DNA of 64,000 nucleotides from Bettongia penicillata ogilbyi. Lineage: Eukaryota; Chordata; Mammalia; Diprotodontia; Potoroidae. Position numbers and translations under genes: made by a program. The notes under the pieces were generated by a model. It ran no database searches. It was not told where the DNA came from and was given only the letters and a program-made list of their open reading frames with translations. How positions within the stretch are numbered: position 1 is the stretch's first letter; every line of letters starts with the position of its first letter. The stretch covers positions 3,440,501 through 3,504,500 of the forward strand of contig JAJHZJ010000694.1 of assembly GCA_023548195.1 (NCBI GenBank), in the 5' to 3' direction. Below are positions 55,650 through 64,000 of the stretch, in pieces.

Positions 55650-56107
55650 TGTTAAGGACCCGGGAGTCTGGGCCTGATCTTTCAGGCCCACAGGCCTTAT
55701 CTGACCAGCAGAGGCCTGCAGGCCTTGGTGGAATGTAGCTGTAAGCAATGACTGAGGTGGGAGACAAAGATAGTAAGAACTCTGTTTATTGAAGCAGTGA
55801 ACGGTGCTTTTATCTCTTCTGACATTAGAGCCCTAAGTAAACCTATCAGCAATTAGTTTGCCCCTATAAGGAAGTAGTATACCTTTGACCAGGACTGCCC
55901 AGGGCAGACACGTAGCCCCTAGAAAGAAAAACATTTCAGGTCTTCTTTGTTCTCCAAAAGCCCGGGAAAATAGACTTGAGCAAAACAGGGGCAGAACCCT
56001 TCCTCCCAGCACCATCTTGTTCATGCCTTACCAGTCTCCCCTCAGTTTACCTGAGTCATGACCAGTGAATGCCATCCAAGAAGCTGGGGGTTAGCAATTC
56101 CCTTACA
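55650..56107 (-). mobile_element. Solo LTR of an endogenous retrovirus-type element
   Basis: 458 bp bounded by TGTTAAGG and CCTTACA. Flanks ACTTAG (55644-55649) and ACTGAG (56108-56113) form a 6-bp target-site duplication with one mismatch. On the minus strand a TATA-like GATAAAAGCACC is followed about 25 bases later by CAATAAACAG, a polyadenylation signal. No internal viral genes are adjacent. Confidence 0.7.
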
Positions 56108-56908
56108 ACTGAGCATTTAAACTATTTGTTACTCTGGGCATTATAAATGGGGAGGACCTAGAATCACAGAATTTCAGAGCTGGAAGGAATCTCAGAAGTC
56201 CTCTGATATAATCATCCCTGATCAGGTAGTATTTGTGCTAATTGCATTTTTGCTTAAAGGCCTTTAATGATGGGGAACTCACTAGTTCTCAAGGCAGAAG
56301 GGCTGCCTTGGGAAAACTCTAATTGTTAGGAAATTTTTCTGTACATAGAACTGAAATCTATATCTCATTGTCAAAATTGGTTCTTTGTTCTGTGCTTTGG
56401 GACCAAGCAAAACAAGTTAAATTGTTCCATTATATAATATCTCTTCATGTACTTGAAAGCAGACATCATATTTAGCTGATCAAGGACTTTGCATTTTGAA
56501 GCTAAATATTTCCAGTTTCTGTAACTGATCTGTATATGGCTTGGTATCTCATCTCCTCAATTACCTGGTCACCTTCTTCTAGGCATTCTCTAGTCTATCA
56601 ATTTTCTTAAAATGGGATGCTTAGAACTGAATAACAATCCACATTACATTGGAAGAGGGCAGAATGTGGTGGAATTACAGCTTCCTTTATTCTTGATAGA
56701 ATTTTTATTTCCAGACTAAAATTGCATTAGTCTTTTTGGCTATAATGTTGCATCAATGACACATATTTAATTTGCAGTTCACTAACATCCATTGAATTAT
56801 TTTATATGAACTTTCATTTTTTCAAGTATTCCTCATTCCATTCTTGTGCATTTGAATTTTTGATCTTGCATAGGACTTTAATATTTGTCTGTATTAAATT
56901 TTATCTTA

Positions 56909-57716
56909 TCAGGGAAGGTATCCAAGCTATCTGTAGCTGTGTACAAAAAACAATGTTGCAAAGCACAGATACTTAGAGAAATGAAAATGAAAGCAACATC
57001 AAGGTTCTACCTCATACTCACAAGATTGAGAAAAATGACAAAAGGAGAAAATGATCAATGTTGGAAGGGTTGTGGTAAAACAGGCACAATGATACAATGT
57101 TAGTGTAGCTATAAATTGATAGAGCCATTCTAGGAAGTAATTTAGGGCAATGACCAAAGAAGCTGCTAAATTGTACACAACTTTTTCCCCAGTCATGCTA
57201 TTGTTAAGCCTATATGCCAAGAACATCAAAGAAAGAGGAAGAGATCTTGTATATTCACATGTATTTATAGCAGCTCTCTTTGTGGTGGCAAAGGATTAAA
57301 AACTAAGAAGGTACCCATAAGTTAGTGAAAGGTTAAGTTAATTATGGCATATGAATATAATGGTCTTATAAGAGTTAAAGAGATGTATTCAGAGAATCTT
57401 GGGAAGACTTAATGGGAAGACTTCACTGGCTGAACCATAATATTAAATTTGTAATACCTAATCATTTTGAAGGACTTAAGAACTATGATCAACACAATAA
57501 TGCATTATGCTTCCAGAGGATCAGTGGTAAAGAAGGGTAAAACCACCTGAAAGAGAGATGGAACAATATACAAAATGAGACATGATTTTAGGTGATACAG
57601 GTATTTGTTTTGCTTGATTGTGCTCATTGTTACAAGAGTTTTCTTTTTCATTTTTTCCTATGAGAAAAGAAAGGGAAAAAATGCTTAATAAATGAAAAAA
57701 ATTAAAAAAGAAATGC
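56909..57716 (+). mobile_element. L1 3' end (ORF2 C-terminal and 3' UTR text) inserted in the L3 relic
   Basis: TTGATAGAGCCATTCTAGGA, TTTATAGCAGCTCTCTTTGT and GGTGGCAAAGGATTAAAAAC, then a GGGAAGACTTAATGGGAAG block, are in the order of the marsupial L1 3' region. It ends in an A-rich tail. ATTTTATCTTA (56898-56908) and ATTTAATCTTA (57717-57727) flank it as a target-site duplication with one mismatch. Confidence 0.8.
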
Positions 57717-58133
57717 ATTTAATCTTACTATATTTTTCTAGCGTGTCAAGAATTTCGTGGATTCCCATTCTTGTGATTCAATTTGTTACCTGTCCTTCTA
57801 GCTTTGAATCCTCTACAAATCTTATAAACATACCATCATTACCTTCATATATATCATGGATTTAAAAAATGAACAGAACTTGACTAAGGAAAATTATGCC
57901 ATTAAAGACTAAATTTCAGGTTGGCATTGATTATGAATCTATTAATAGCCACTCTTTGAATATGATCTTTCAGTCAATTCTAACTTTACCTATCTTTTAA
58001 TTTGTGACTTATTTCTCCTCATCTTTTCAATAAGGATAAGATGTTTTGTGAAATGCCTAGTTGAAATTAAGGTTTAATATGTCTGTAGAATTCCCATACT
58101 CAATTTTGAGAGGCACAGAAAGAGGGACATTGA

Positions 58134-58136
<3 letters not shown>

Positions 58137-58217
<81 letters not shown>

Positions 58218-58260
58218 AGAAGAGAGGAGAGAGAAAGAAACCAAGACAGAAACAGAGACA
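58137..58260. repeat. (GA)n microsatellite with a decaying 3' edge
   Basis: About 77 bases of GA (58137-58213), then AGAAGAGAGAGAAAG-type units to about 58260. Ser/Leu and Arg/Glu frames here are artefacts. Confidence 0.97.
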
Positions 58261-58756
58261 GAAATAAAAAGGCTGATATGACTTCTTGATGAACCCTTGT
58301 AACAATTATTACTTTTCTTTCTAAGTGCTTATTAACTGTTACAAATGCGTTGTAGAATTTTACCAAAAAGCACTGTCTGATTTGTTAGCCTATCACTTGG
58401 AGAATTCACTTTCATTTCTTTTTGGAAATCATGTTTGGGGCAGATTCTATTGCTGTCACCCATCTCCTGCTTTCCATGATTTTTCAAAGATTTCCCTCAA
58501 TGGTCAGCAATCATATCCATCAGTTCTTTTAGGGTCTTGGAACATAATTCATTTGGGCCTGGGGGCTTAACTCATTGAGGAATCCAAATGCTATAAATCT
58601 TCCTACTTTTCTGGAATTTTAATTTCCTGTTAGCTATTCCTCCCTGCACCTTCCATATCCAACTCTGAAGATCACCTTTCTTGGCAGGAGAAACAAAGAG
58701 TTGAGTAGTTCTGCCTTCTTGGTCTCACAAAGTGAAATAAGAGCTGAGTAGCATAG

Positions 58757-59035
58757 GCAGCTAGCTGACACAGTGGATAAAGTGCTGGGCCTGGAGTTAG
58801 GAAGACTTGAGTTTAAATCTGGCCTTATTTGTTTACTAGCTGTGTGATCCTGGGAAAGTCATTTAATCTTTGTTTGTCTCAGGTTCCTCAACTGTAAAAT
58901 GGGGATAATAACAGCACTTCCCCAGAATTATGAGGATAAAATGAGATGATGTTTGTGAAGTCTTCAGCATAATGTTTGGCATGTAGTAGGCACTTAGTAA
59001 ATGCATCTTTCCTCCCTTCTTTGATCTTGACATGG
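58757..59035 (+). mobile_element. MIR/CORE-type SINE with tRNA-like head
   Basis: GGCAGCTAGCTGACACAGTG, GATAAAGTGCTGGGCCTGGA, CTGTAAAATGGGGATAATAA and GGCATGTAGTAGGCACTTAG. Confidence 0.88.
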
Positions 59036-59564
59036 ATTTTTTTAAAAAAATTCTTTTTTGTTGTTCCTAGCATCTCCAGTAAGCCTCAGTCATGCTGAAC
59101 TTCAGTGTTCCTGGGGTTTTATTGTCCTAGGGCTAAGCTGCTATTCATGTTAAAATATTTGAGTTGCTTAACATGCACTCATTCTTCCATATTGGAATAT
59201 TTTTATTTGTATTACCAAAATTTTGTTTTTGAGAACATCTAATCCCTCTTGAGCCAACTTTCCCTATAAACATTTAGGTAATGGGAGCTTAGCTATCCTT
59301 CCTACAAACTCTTCAAAATCAGCAATCTGAAAATCTAGGGTGCACAGTATGCTATGTCTGTCTGATCTATCCTAAACTTTAAAATGGGATGGTAATATTT
59401 GTTCAAGGATGCCACTATTTCTAATTAAAACTCAATTTGGATGGGAAATTCATTCACAGAACCAGACTAGACTCCATCACGTTGAATGAGACCAAGAGAA
59501 GCCTTTGCTTGAACCTCAGAGAACTACTTGTAGTTCTAGTTTTGTCTATAATATGCTAATTTTT

Positions 59565-59735
59565 ACCAACAAACCTGGGAGGCAGGTAGGATATGGCATT
59601 ATTTCCCTGATTTTATAACTGAGGAAAACTAAAAAAGAAAAAGTGATTTTCCCATAGTCATATGGCTGAGTATCAGAGATGGGATTCAAGCTCAGGTGTC
59701 TCGATTCCAGTTGCAAAATTCCTTCTACTCCAGTG
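59565..59735 (-). mobile_element. MIR-type SINE
   Basis: CTGGGAGGCAGGTAGGATAT, TTTTATAACTGAGGAAAACT and GGGATTCAAGCTCAGGTGTC, in reversed order. Confidence 0.65.
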
Positions 59736-60104
59736 GTTTGCCTCAAAATCCAGGACTTATTAATCATTTTTTTGCATATGTCAGGGACGCCATTGGCAAT
59801 ATATTGAAGCCTATGGACCCTTTTCCAGAATAATATTTTCATTATCTAAAGTAAAATGTATAAAATTTTAAAGGAAACCAATTATATTGAAATAAAGATG
59901 TAATTTTTCCCATCCAAGTTCCCAAACCCATGAAATCTATCCTTGGAAACTTTGAGGGTCCATGGACCTCAGGTTAGGAACTTCTGAGCTAATGTATATC
60001 CTTAATCTAATCACTGCAATTTAAGAAAAATATATTGTGGCTTTTGTTTTGGAGATGTTTCTTGTAAAGGATTACATTGCTTTTGGTAAGCATAATTGTT
60101 AGTA

Positions 60105-60312
60105 GCCAGGGGTACACACCCATAATTCCTTCTACTAAAGGAGGCTGAGGCTGATTGATTGGTGGATTGCAGTTCTGAGCTTCCGCAGAACTAAAGCCTA
60201 TTTAGTGTGTGTACTAAGCCTGGCACTAATCTGATGAATGTCTAGGAGTGGAGTTCCACAAGGCTGCATTAAAAAAAAAACAAAACAAAAAAAACCCAAA
60301 ACAAAACAAGAA
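60105..60312 (+). pseudogene. 7SL (SRP) RNA-derived retropseudogene, truncated, with A-rich tail
   Basis: 7SL RNA is the scaffold of the signal recognition particle. The text opens GCCAGGGGTACACACC where 7SL has its 5' GCCGGGCG. The Alu-domain blocks follow in order: CTACTAAAGGAGGCTGAGGC, then TTGCAGTTCTGAGC (where 7SL has GAGTTCTGGGC, the internal B-box region), GTACTAAGCCTGGCACTAAT (7SL: GCACTAAGTTCGGCATCAAT), and CCACAAGGCTGC (7SL: CCACCAGGTTGCC). It stops at about 60270 and passes into AAAAAAAAAACAAAACAAAA. It is thus roughly the first half of 7SL with a tail, and clearly mutated. No target-site duplication was found. Confidence 0.72.
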
Positions 60313-60329
60313 ATAACTCCAGCCCAAGT

Positions 60330-61600
60330 TAGAATGTAGCATGTTAGAACTTTTATACCAATCAACATTGGAAATGGACACCATGAGTGGAAGCTGTATT
60401 TCTAGACAAAGGGGACAGGGAAACCCAAGCTCAAAAAAAATTAAAATAATTCACTTGAAGCATATTACTTGCATAATATTGTGCTACATGAATCTAAATG
60501 AACAAAGCGCATATGATTATAATTTCTTGTGGTAGAGTTTGGCAGATTTACCTTCCTATCTCAGTGGTAGCATCTTATAATGTAGTTTGCTCTAGAATAG
60601 GACGTGTTATGAGGTCTGGTCATCCTTCAGCTTGTTTTGGTAGCGTATTGTAGGAAATACTAGAAGGAGCTCATATTTCCACAGCAAGTATATCAGGAGA
60701 AGGTTATAGTAGGATTCTAGGATGGGACCTGAATTGCTTTGAATAAATCAACTGACTGTCCCTTTATCTGATTGCCCAAGACGTGGACTGCTTTGCCTAA
60801 TTAACCTGGATCAGGTCAGAATGTATAGACCTGGACACACAAAAAATGTTTTGAGTCCTTCAGAGCAGCTAGACCAGTCACTCAGAGGAGAGAGAGAAAT
60901 ACCAATGGCTCTGGGCAGAGCGGAACATTGTCTGAGAGGTTAGCTTAGAATTCCATCGGAATTCTGCAATGAACAATGTCAAGTGATGTCAAACACCATG
61001 GAAAGATGTATATAATAAGTGCAGGACTGGCATGTGCCAGCCTCTGCTGGAAGTGATCATTGATTCTCAGCTGGGTCTGAGCAATCCTTTAAAAAAAATT
61101 AGCCTATAGTGTCTGTCTCTTTCTCTCCCTTTCCCTCTCCCTTCTCTCCCTCTCTCTCTTCCTTCCCCCCATCTCCTTCCCTCCCTCCTCCTCCCCCAAC
61201 ACAAACATACAAACTATTGTGGGAATATCTGTCTTCAGAAAGAAATCCAATGTTGTTTGACCTGAAGCTATGTCAGTATCACTCTCCATAGCATCCTGAC
61301 TGAAATTGCATGCATTATACCAGTGGCCACTTAACACAATTATGAGGCTACAGAGGCCAGTTCTGTAGCACTGGATGTGATGTGCTTGAGGCTAGGTCTT
61401 TGACAGAGGACAAGTCAGGAAGAGAAATGGGACACAGGCAGCCCACTGGAAAGAATCAACAGGCCACATAATGGCTGCTGATAGAGAAAAATAGGGAGCT
61501 CAGAGCTGTGGGACATGTATTAAAGAAGGAAACCAGTCTGAAATAGAGTTGTGGGTCATCATGTGATTCTGATTTAGGAAGTATGACCATTTAGAAAGTG
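60330..61600. other. No recognised gene; includes a CT-rich tract
   Basis: The CT-rich run is at 61108-61195. A small inverted repeat, AGAATTCC-ATC-GGAATTCT, is at 60948-60966. A TATA-like ATGTATATAATAAG is at about 61005. No gene model is supported. Confidence 0.35.
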
Positions 61601-61614
61601 GCAAGAAGCAAAAT

Positions 61615-62045
61615 AGGCAGTATGGTATGATGGAAAGAGTCCTGGAAAGAATTAAGACTGCATTCTTAATGCATATAGTAACAGCAATATTGTTTTAAGA
61701 AAGACTTGGAGGAAATAAGTTATTTTAACTATTATTGTTACCCAAATTAACTATAAAGGAGATATGGAGAAAGATACTACCTGCATCCAGAGAAAGAACT
61801 GATAAATAGAAATATGTATAGAATAATTATATATATATATCTATTTGTCTAATGGTGGTCATCTCTAGGGTTGCAGGGAGGGGGAGAAAAAAGAAATTTA
61901 CATCATAACTTTGTTGCATATTTAAACGGAATAGCAAGTTATACATAGTAGATTTGCAGTTTCATGTACAACCATCTTTTTTATTATATCATAGAAATGC
62001 TTATTTTATTCTCTAAATTAAAAATAAAATAACTTTTAAAAAAAA
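61615..62045 (+). mobile_element. MIR fragment, then an L1-type 3' end
   Basis: 61617-61670 is MIR-like (GCAGTATGGTATGATGGAAA). From 61680, AACAGCAATATTGTTTTAAG, CTGCATCCAGAGAAAGAACT, GGTGGTCATCTCTAGGGTTG and CAGTTTCATGTACAACCATC run to an A-rich end at about 62045, which I recall as a marsupial L1 3' region. Confidence 0.6.
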
Positions 62046-62057
62046 GACTATATTCTA

Positions 62058-64000
62058 GGGGGTGGGGCTAAGATGGCAGAGTAGAGGCATGGACCTGCTC
62101 TAGTTCTCCCCCCAAAGCCCTTAAAATACCTGTAAAAATGACTCTAAATGAATTCGAGAGCAGCAGAAGCCACAAAATAACAGAGCAAAACTGATTTCCA
62201 GCCCAAAACAGCCTGGAAGCCAATAGGAAAGGTCTATCACACTGGGCTCAGAGCAGAGCATGGCCCCATGTGGGCTGTCTAGCACAGACAGGATTGGAGC
62301 AGGTTCCAGGGTGCTGAATCACAGGCAGCTGCTGTATTCCAGATTTCTCAACTAATAAACACCAAAGAGAAAACTCTTTTACCTGGGTGAGGGGGGAGCT
62401 TGGTCAGGCCCCAGTTCAAGCCCCAGGGCAGCAACTGCCACTGTAGCAGCAGTGTTCACTTCTGGAGCTCTTGGCCTATAGACCCTGGGGGAATGCAGTG
62501 GCTGATCTGGGTCTCAGTCTTGAGGGGTGGTCCTGGGGTAAGGAATAGTGCTGGCATGGTGAAACATGTGGCAGCTGTGGACAGAAAATCCTACTCGCAG
62601 TTCCAGAGCAGAAAAGAGTGCCTTTGGTTGCTCACAGACCAGAATACAGGCCAGGAGAGGAGTAAACACCTCTCCCTTGACTATGCCCATTTTAGAAGAA
62701 GTGAAAACTTACAGGTCCCTAGACATATCTCAAAGAACACATGCACAAAACTTCTAAAGGCTAGGGCAGTATACCCTACACTTGACAAAGGACTCAAAAG
62801 TCCAGTAATTGGCTGGGAAAATGCCCCCAAAAGGGAAAAATAAGACTATAGAAGGTTATTTTCTTGGTGAAAAGGTATTTTCTGCCATCCTTTCAGATGT
62901 GGAAGAGCAACGCATGCAGTCAGAGGAAGACAGCAAGGTCAAGACTCCTATATCCAAACCCTCCAAAAAAGTGCAATGGTCTCAGGCCATGGAAGAGCTC
63001 AAAAAGGATTTTGAAAATCAAGTTAAGAGAGGTGGAGGAAAAATTGGGAAGAGAAATGAGAGCAATGCAAAAAAAATTATGAAAAACGAGTCAATAGCTT
63101 GCTAAAGGAGACCCAAAAAAATACTGAAGAAAATAACACTTTTAAAAATAGACTAAGCTAAATGGGAAAAGAGGTCCAAAAAGTCAATGAGGAGAAGAAT
63201 GCCTTAAAAGGTAGAACTGGTTAAATGGAAAAGGAGGTCCAAAAGCTCACTAAAGAAAGTAGTTCTTTAAAAATTAGAATGGAGCAGATGGAAGCTAATG
63301 ACTTTATGAGAAAGCAATAAATTATAAAACAAAACCAAAAGGATGAAAAATAGAAGACAATGTGAAGTATCTCATTGGAAAAGCAACTGACCTGGAACAT
63401 AGAAGCAGTCAGAGGGCACAGGTTGAGCTGAATATGAAGGGAGAATATCTAAAAAGTAAAATTTACTACTGAGTGGAATGTACTAGGAGTAAGAGAAAGG
63501 GAGAGGTAGAATGTAGCAAATCATCTAACATAATGAGGCAAGAAAGAACTTTTACAATGTAAGTGAAGAGGGGGAAACTGAAAGGAAGGAAATGAATCTT
63601 GTTCTCATGTCATTTGGCTTAAGGAAGGAATAACACACACTCAATTGGATGTGGAAATCTATTTTACCCTGTAAGAAGATATGGGATAGGAGAGGGAAGA
63701 TAATAGAATGTACAGCAAATTTGGGAAAGGGATAATTAGAAGCAAACACTATTGTGGGAGGACAGGTGAAGGGAGAGAATGGAATACATGGAGGGCAGTA
63801 TAGGACAGAAGGAAATGTATTTAGTTTTTTACAACATAACTATTATGGAAGTGCTTTTCATGGCTAAACATGTATGACCTATATTGAATCACTTGCTTTC
63901 TCAATAAAGGTGGGTGGGGAGGTAGGAAGGGAGGGTATGTGGAACTCATAGCTTTGATAATGAATGTTAAAAATTATTTTAGCATGCAACTGGGAAGTAA
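62058..64000 (+). mobile_element. HAL1-like element, 5' complete, running off the window
   Basis: It begins GGGGGTGGGGCTAAGATGGC like the copy at 39859 and shares its 5' UTR. The ORF1 relic starts at about 62824 (MPPKGKNKTIEGYFLGEK) and is frameshifted and cut at about 63400. From about 63410 to the window end the text matches the 3' UTR of the copy at 39859 (for example TATTATGGAAGT, then ACCTATATTGAATC, at 63840-63895 against 42860-42910). No ORF2 lies between. The ORF1 C-terminal half is also missing, a private deletion relative to the other copies. Confidence 0.85.
62824..63400 (+). pseudogene. L1/HAL1 ORF1 relic, C-terminally deleted
   Basis: The N-terminal signature KTIEGYFLGEKVFSAILSDV is retained. 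EELKKDFENQV follows and a frameshift falls near 63020. Coiled-coil text continues in other frames (63180-63330) with stops where the copy at 41155 has codons. The sequence leaves ORF1 near 63400, before the RRM-like and C-terminal domains. Confidence 0.85.

Larger units (their letters stand above)
56161..59475 (-). mobile_element. CR1/L3-type LINE relic, interrupted three times
   Basis: It opens with GAATCACAGAATTTCAGAGC and CTGGAAGGAATCTCAGAAGT, the antisense CR1-type 3' end. It continues in antisense through 56908, 57728-58130, 58290-58740 and 59060-59475 with family-like phrases (ATTCATTTGGGCCTGGGGGC, AAGATTTCCCTCAATGGTCA, TTGAATCCTCTACAAATCTT). The interruptions are an L1 3' end, a GA tract and a SINE. 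No intact frame remains. Confidence 0.6.

Noticed and set aside
60948..60966. Short inverted repeat AGAATTCC-ATC-GGAATTCT as an operator-like site
   Set aside because: Eight-base arms occur by chance in 64 kb, and nothing nearby supports a role.

Overview
The window is repeat-dense, AT-rich, CpG-poor mammalian nuclear DNA, and I recognise no functional protein-coding gene in it. The repeat content points to a marsupial, an opossum-like genome being my best guess (inference). It holds marsupial tRNA-derived SINEs in both orientations, a second composite SINE family ending in a GAAGGACGAACAAC-like tail, BovB-type RTE, and L1-related elements that carry a 5' UTR and ORF1 but no ORF2 (the half-L1 or HAL1 type). 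Older LINE-2, CR1/L3 and MIR relics form the background.

Layout. 1-1625: the 5' end of a minus-strand L1/HAL1 abuts a minus-strand RTE reverse-transcriptase relic that itself carries a SINE. 1626-10160: LTR-like sequence, SINEs, MIR and L2 relics, a long GA tract and a graded TTTC/TTCC tract. 10795-15445: two same-orientation minus-strand HAL1 elements, one inserted in the ORF1 of the other. 15446-23440: L3, L2, MIR and SINE relics around an unusually clean, CpG-retaining stretch at about 18950-19660. 23440-25640: a plus-strand LINE-2 relic with endonuclease-like and YADD reverse-transcriptase remains. 25640-26830: head-to-head composite SINEs and a GGAA minisatellite. 28380-29930, 33460-34150, 37060-38600 and 48610-49340: stretches with little recognisable repeat, which I flag as candidate conserved non-coding elements. 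39859-43278: a complete HAL1 bounded by a 12-bp target-site duplication, carrying an internal inverted duplication with a perfect 42-bp-arm hairpin. 47600-48085: duplicated blocks, TA/CA tracts and a perfect 54-bp palindrome. 51886-53870: a MITE-like element and a 92-94 bp segment copied into a SINE. 55650-56107: a solo LTR. 56161-59475: a CR1/L3 relic interrupted by an L1 3' end, a GA tract and a SINE. 60105-60312: a 7SL RNA-derived retropseudogene. 62058-64000: a second plus-strand HAL1 running off the window.

No genes work together here. The text is best read as intergenic or intronic DNA whose history can be ordered by nested insertions. The points most worth a second look are the rearranged HAL1, the HAL1-in-HAL1 nest, the perfect palindrome, the short segment duplicated into a SINE, the 7SL-derived copy and the candidate conserved elements. 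I found no new gene system. Repeat family names come from recalled consensus patterns and were not checked against a library.
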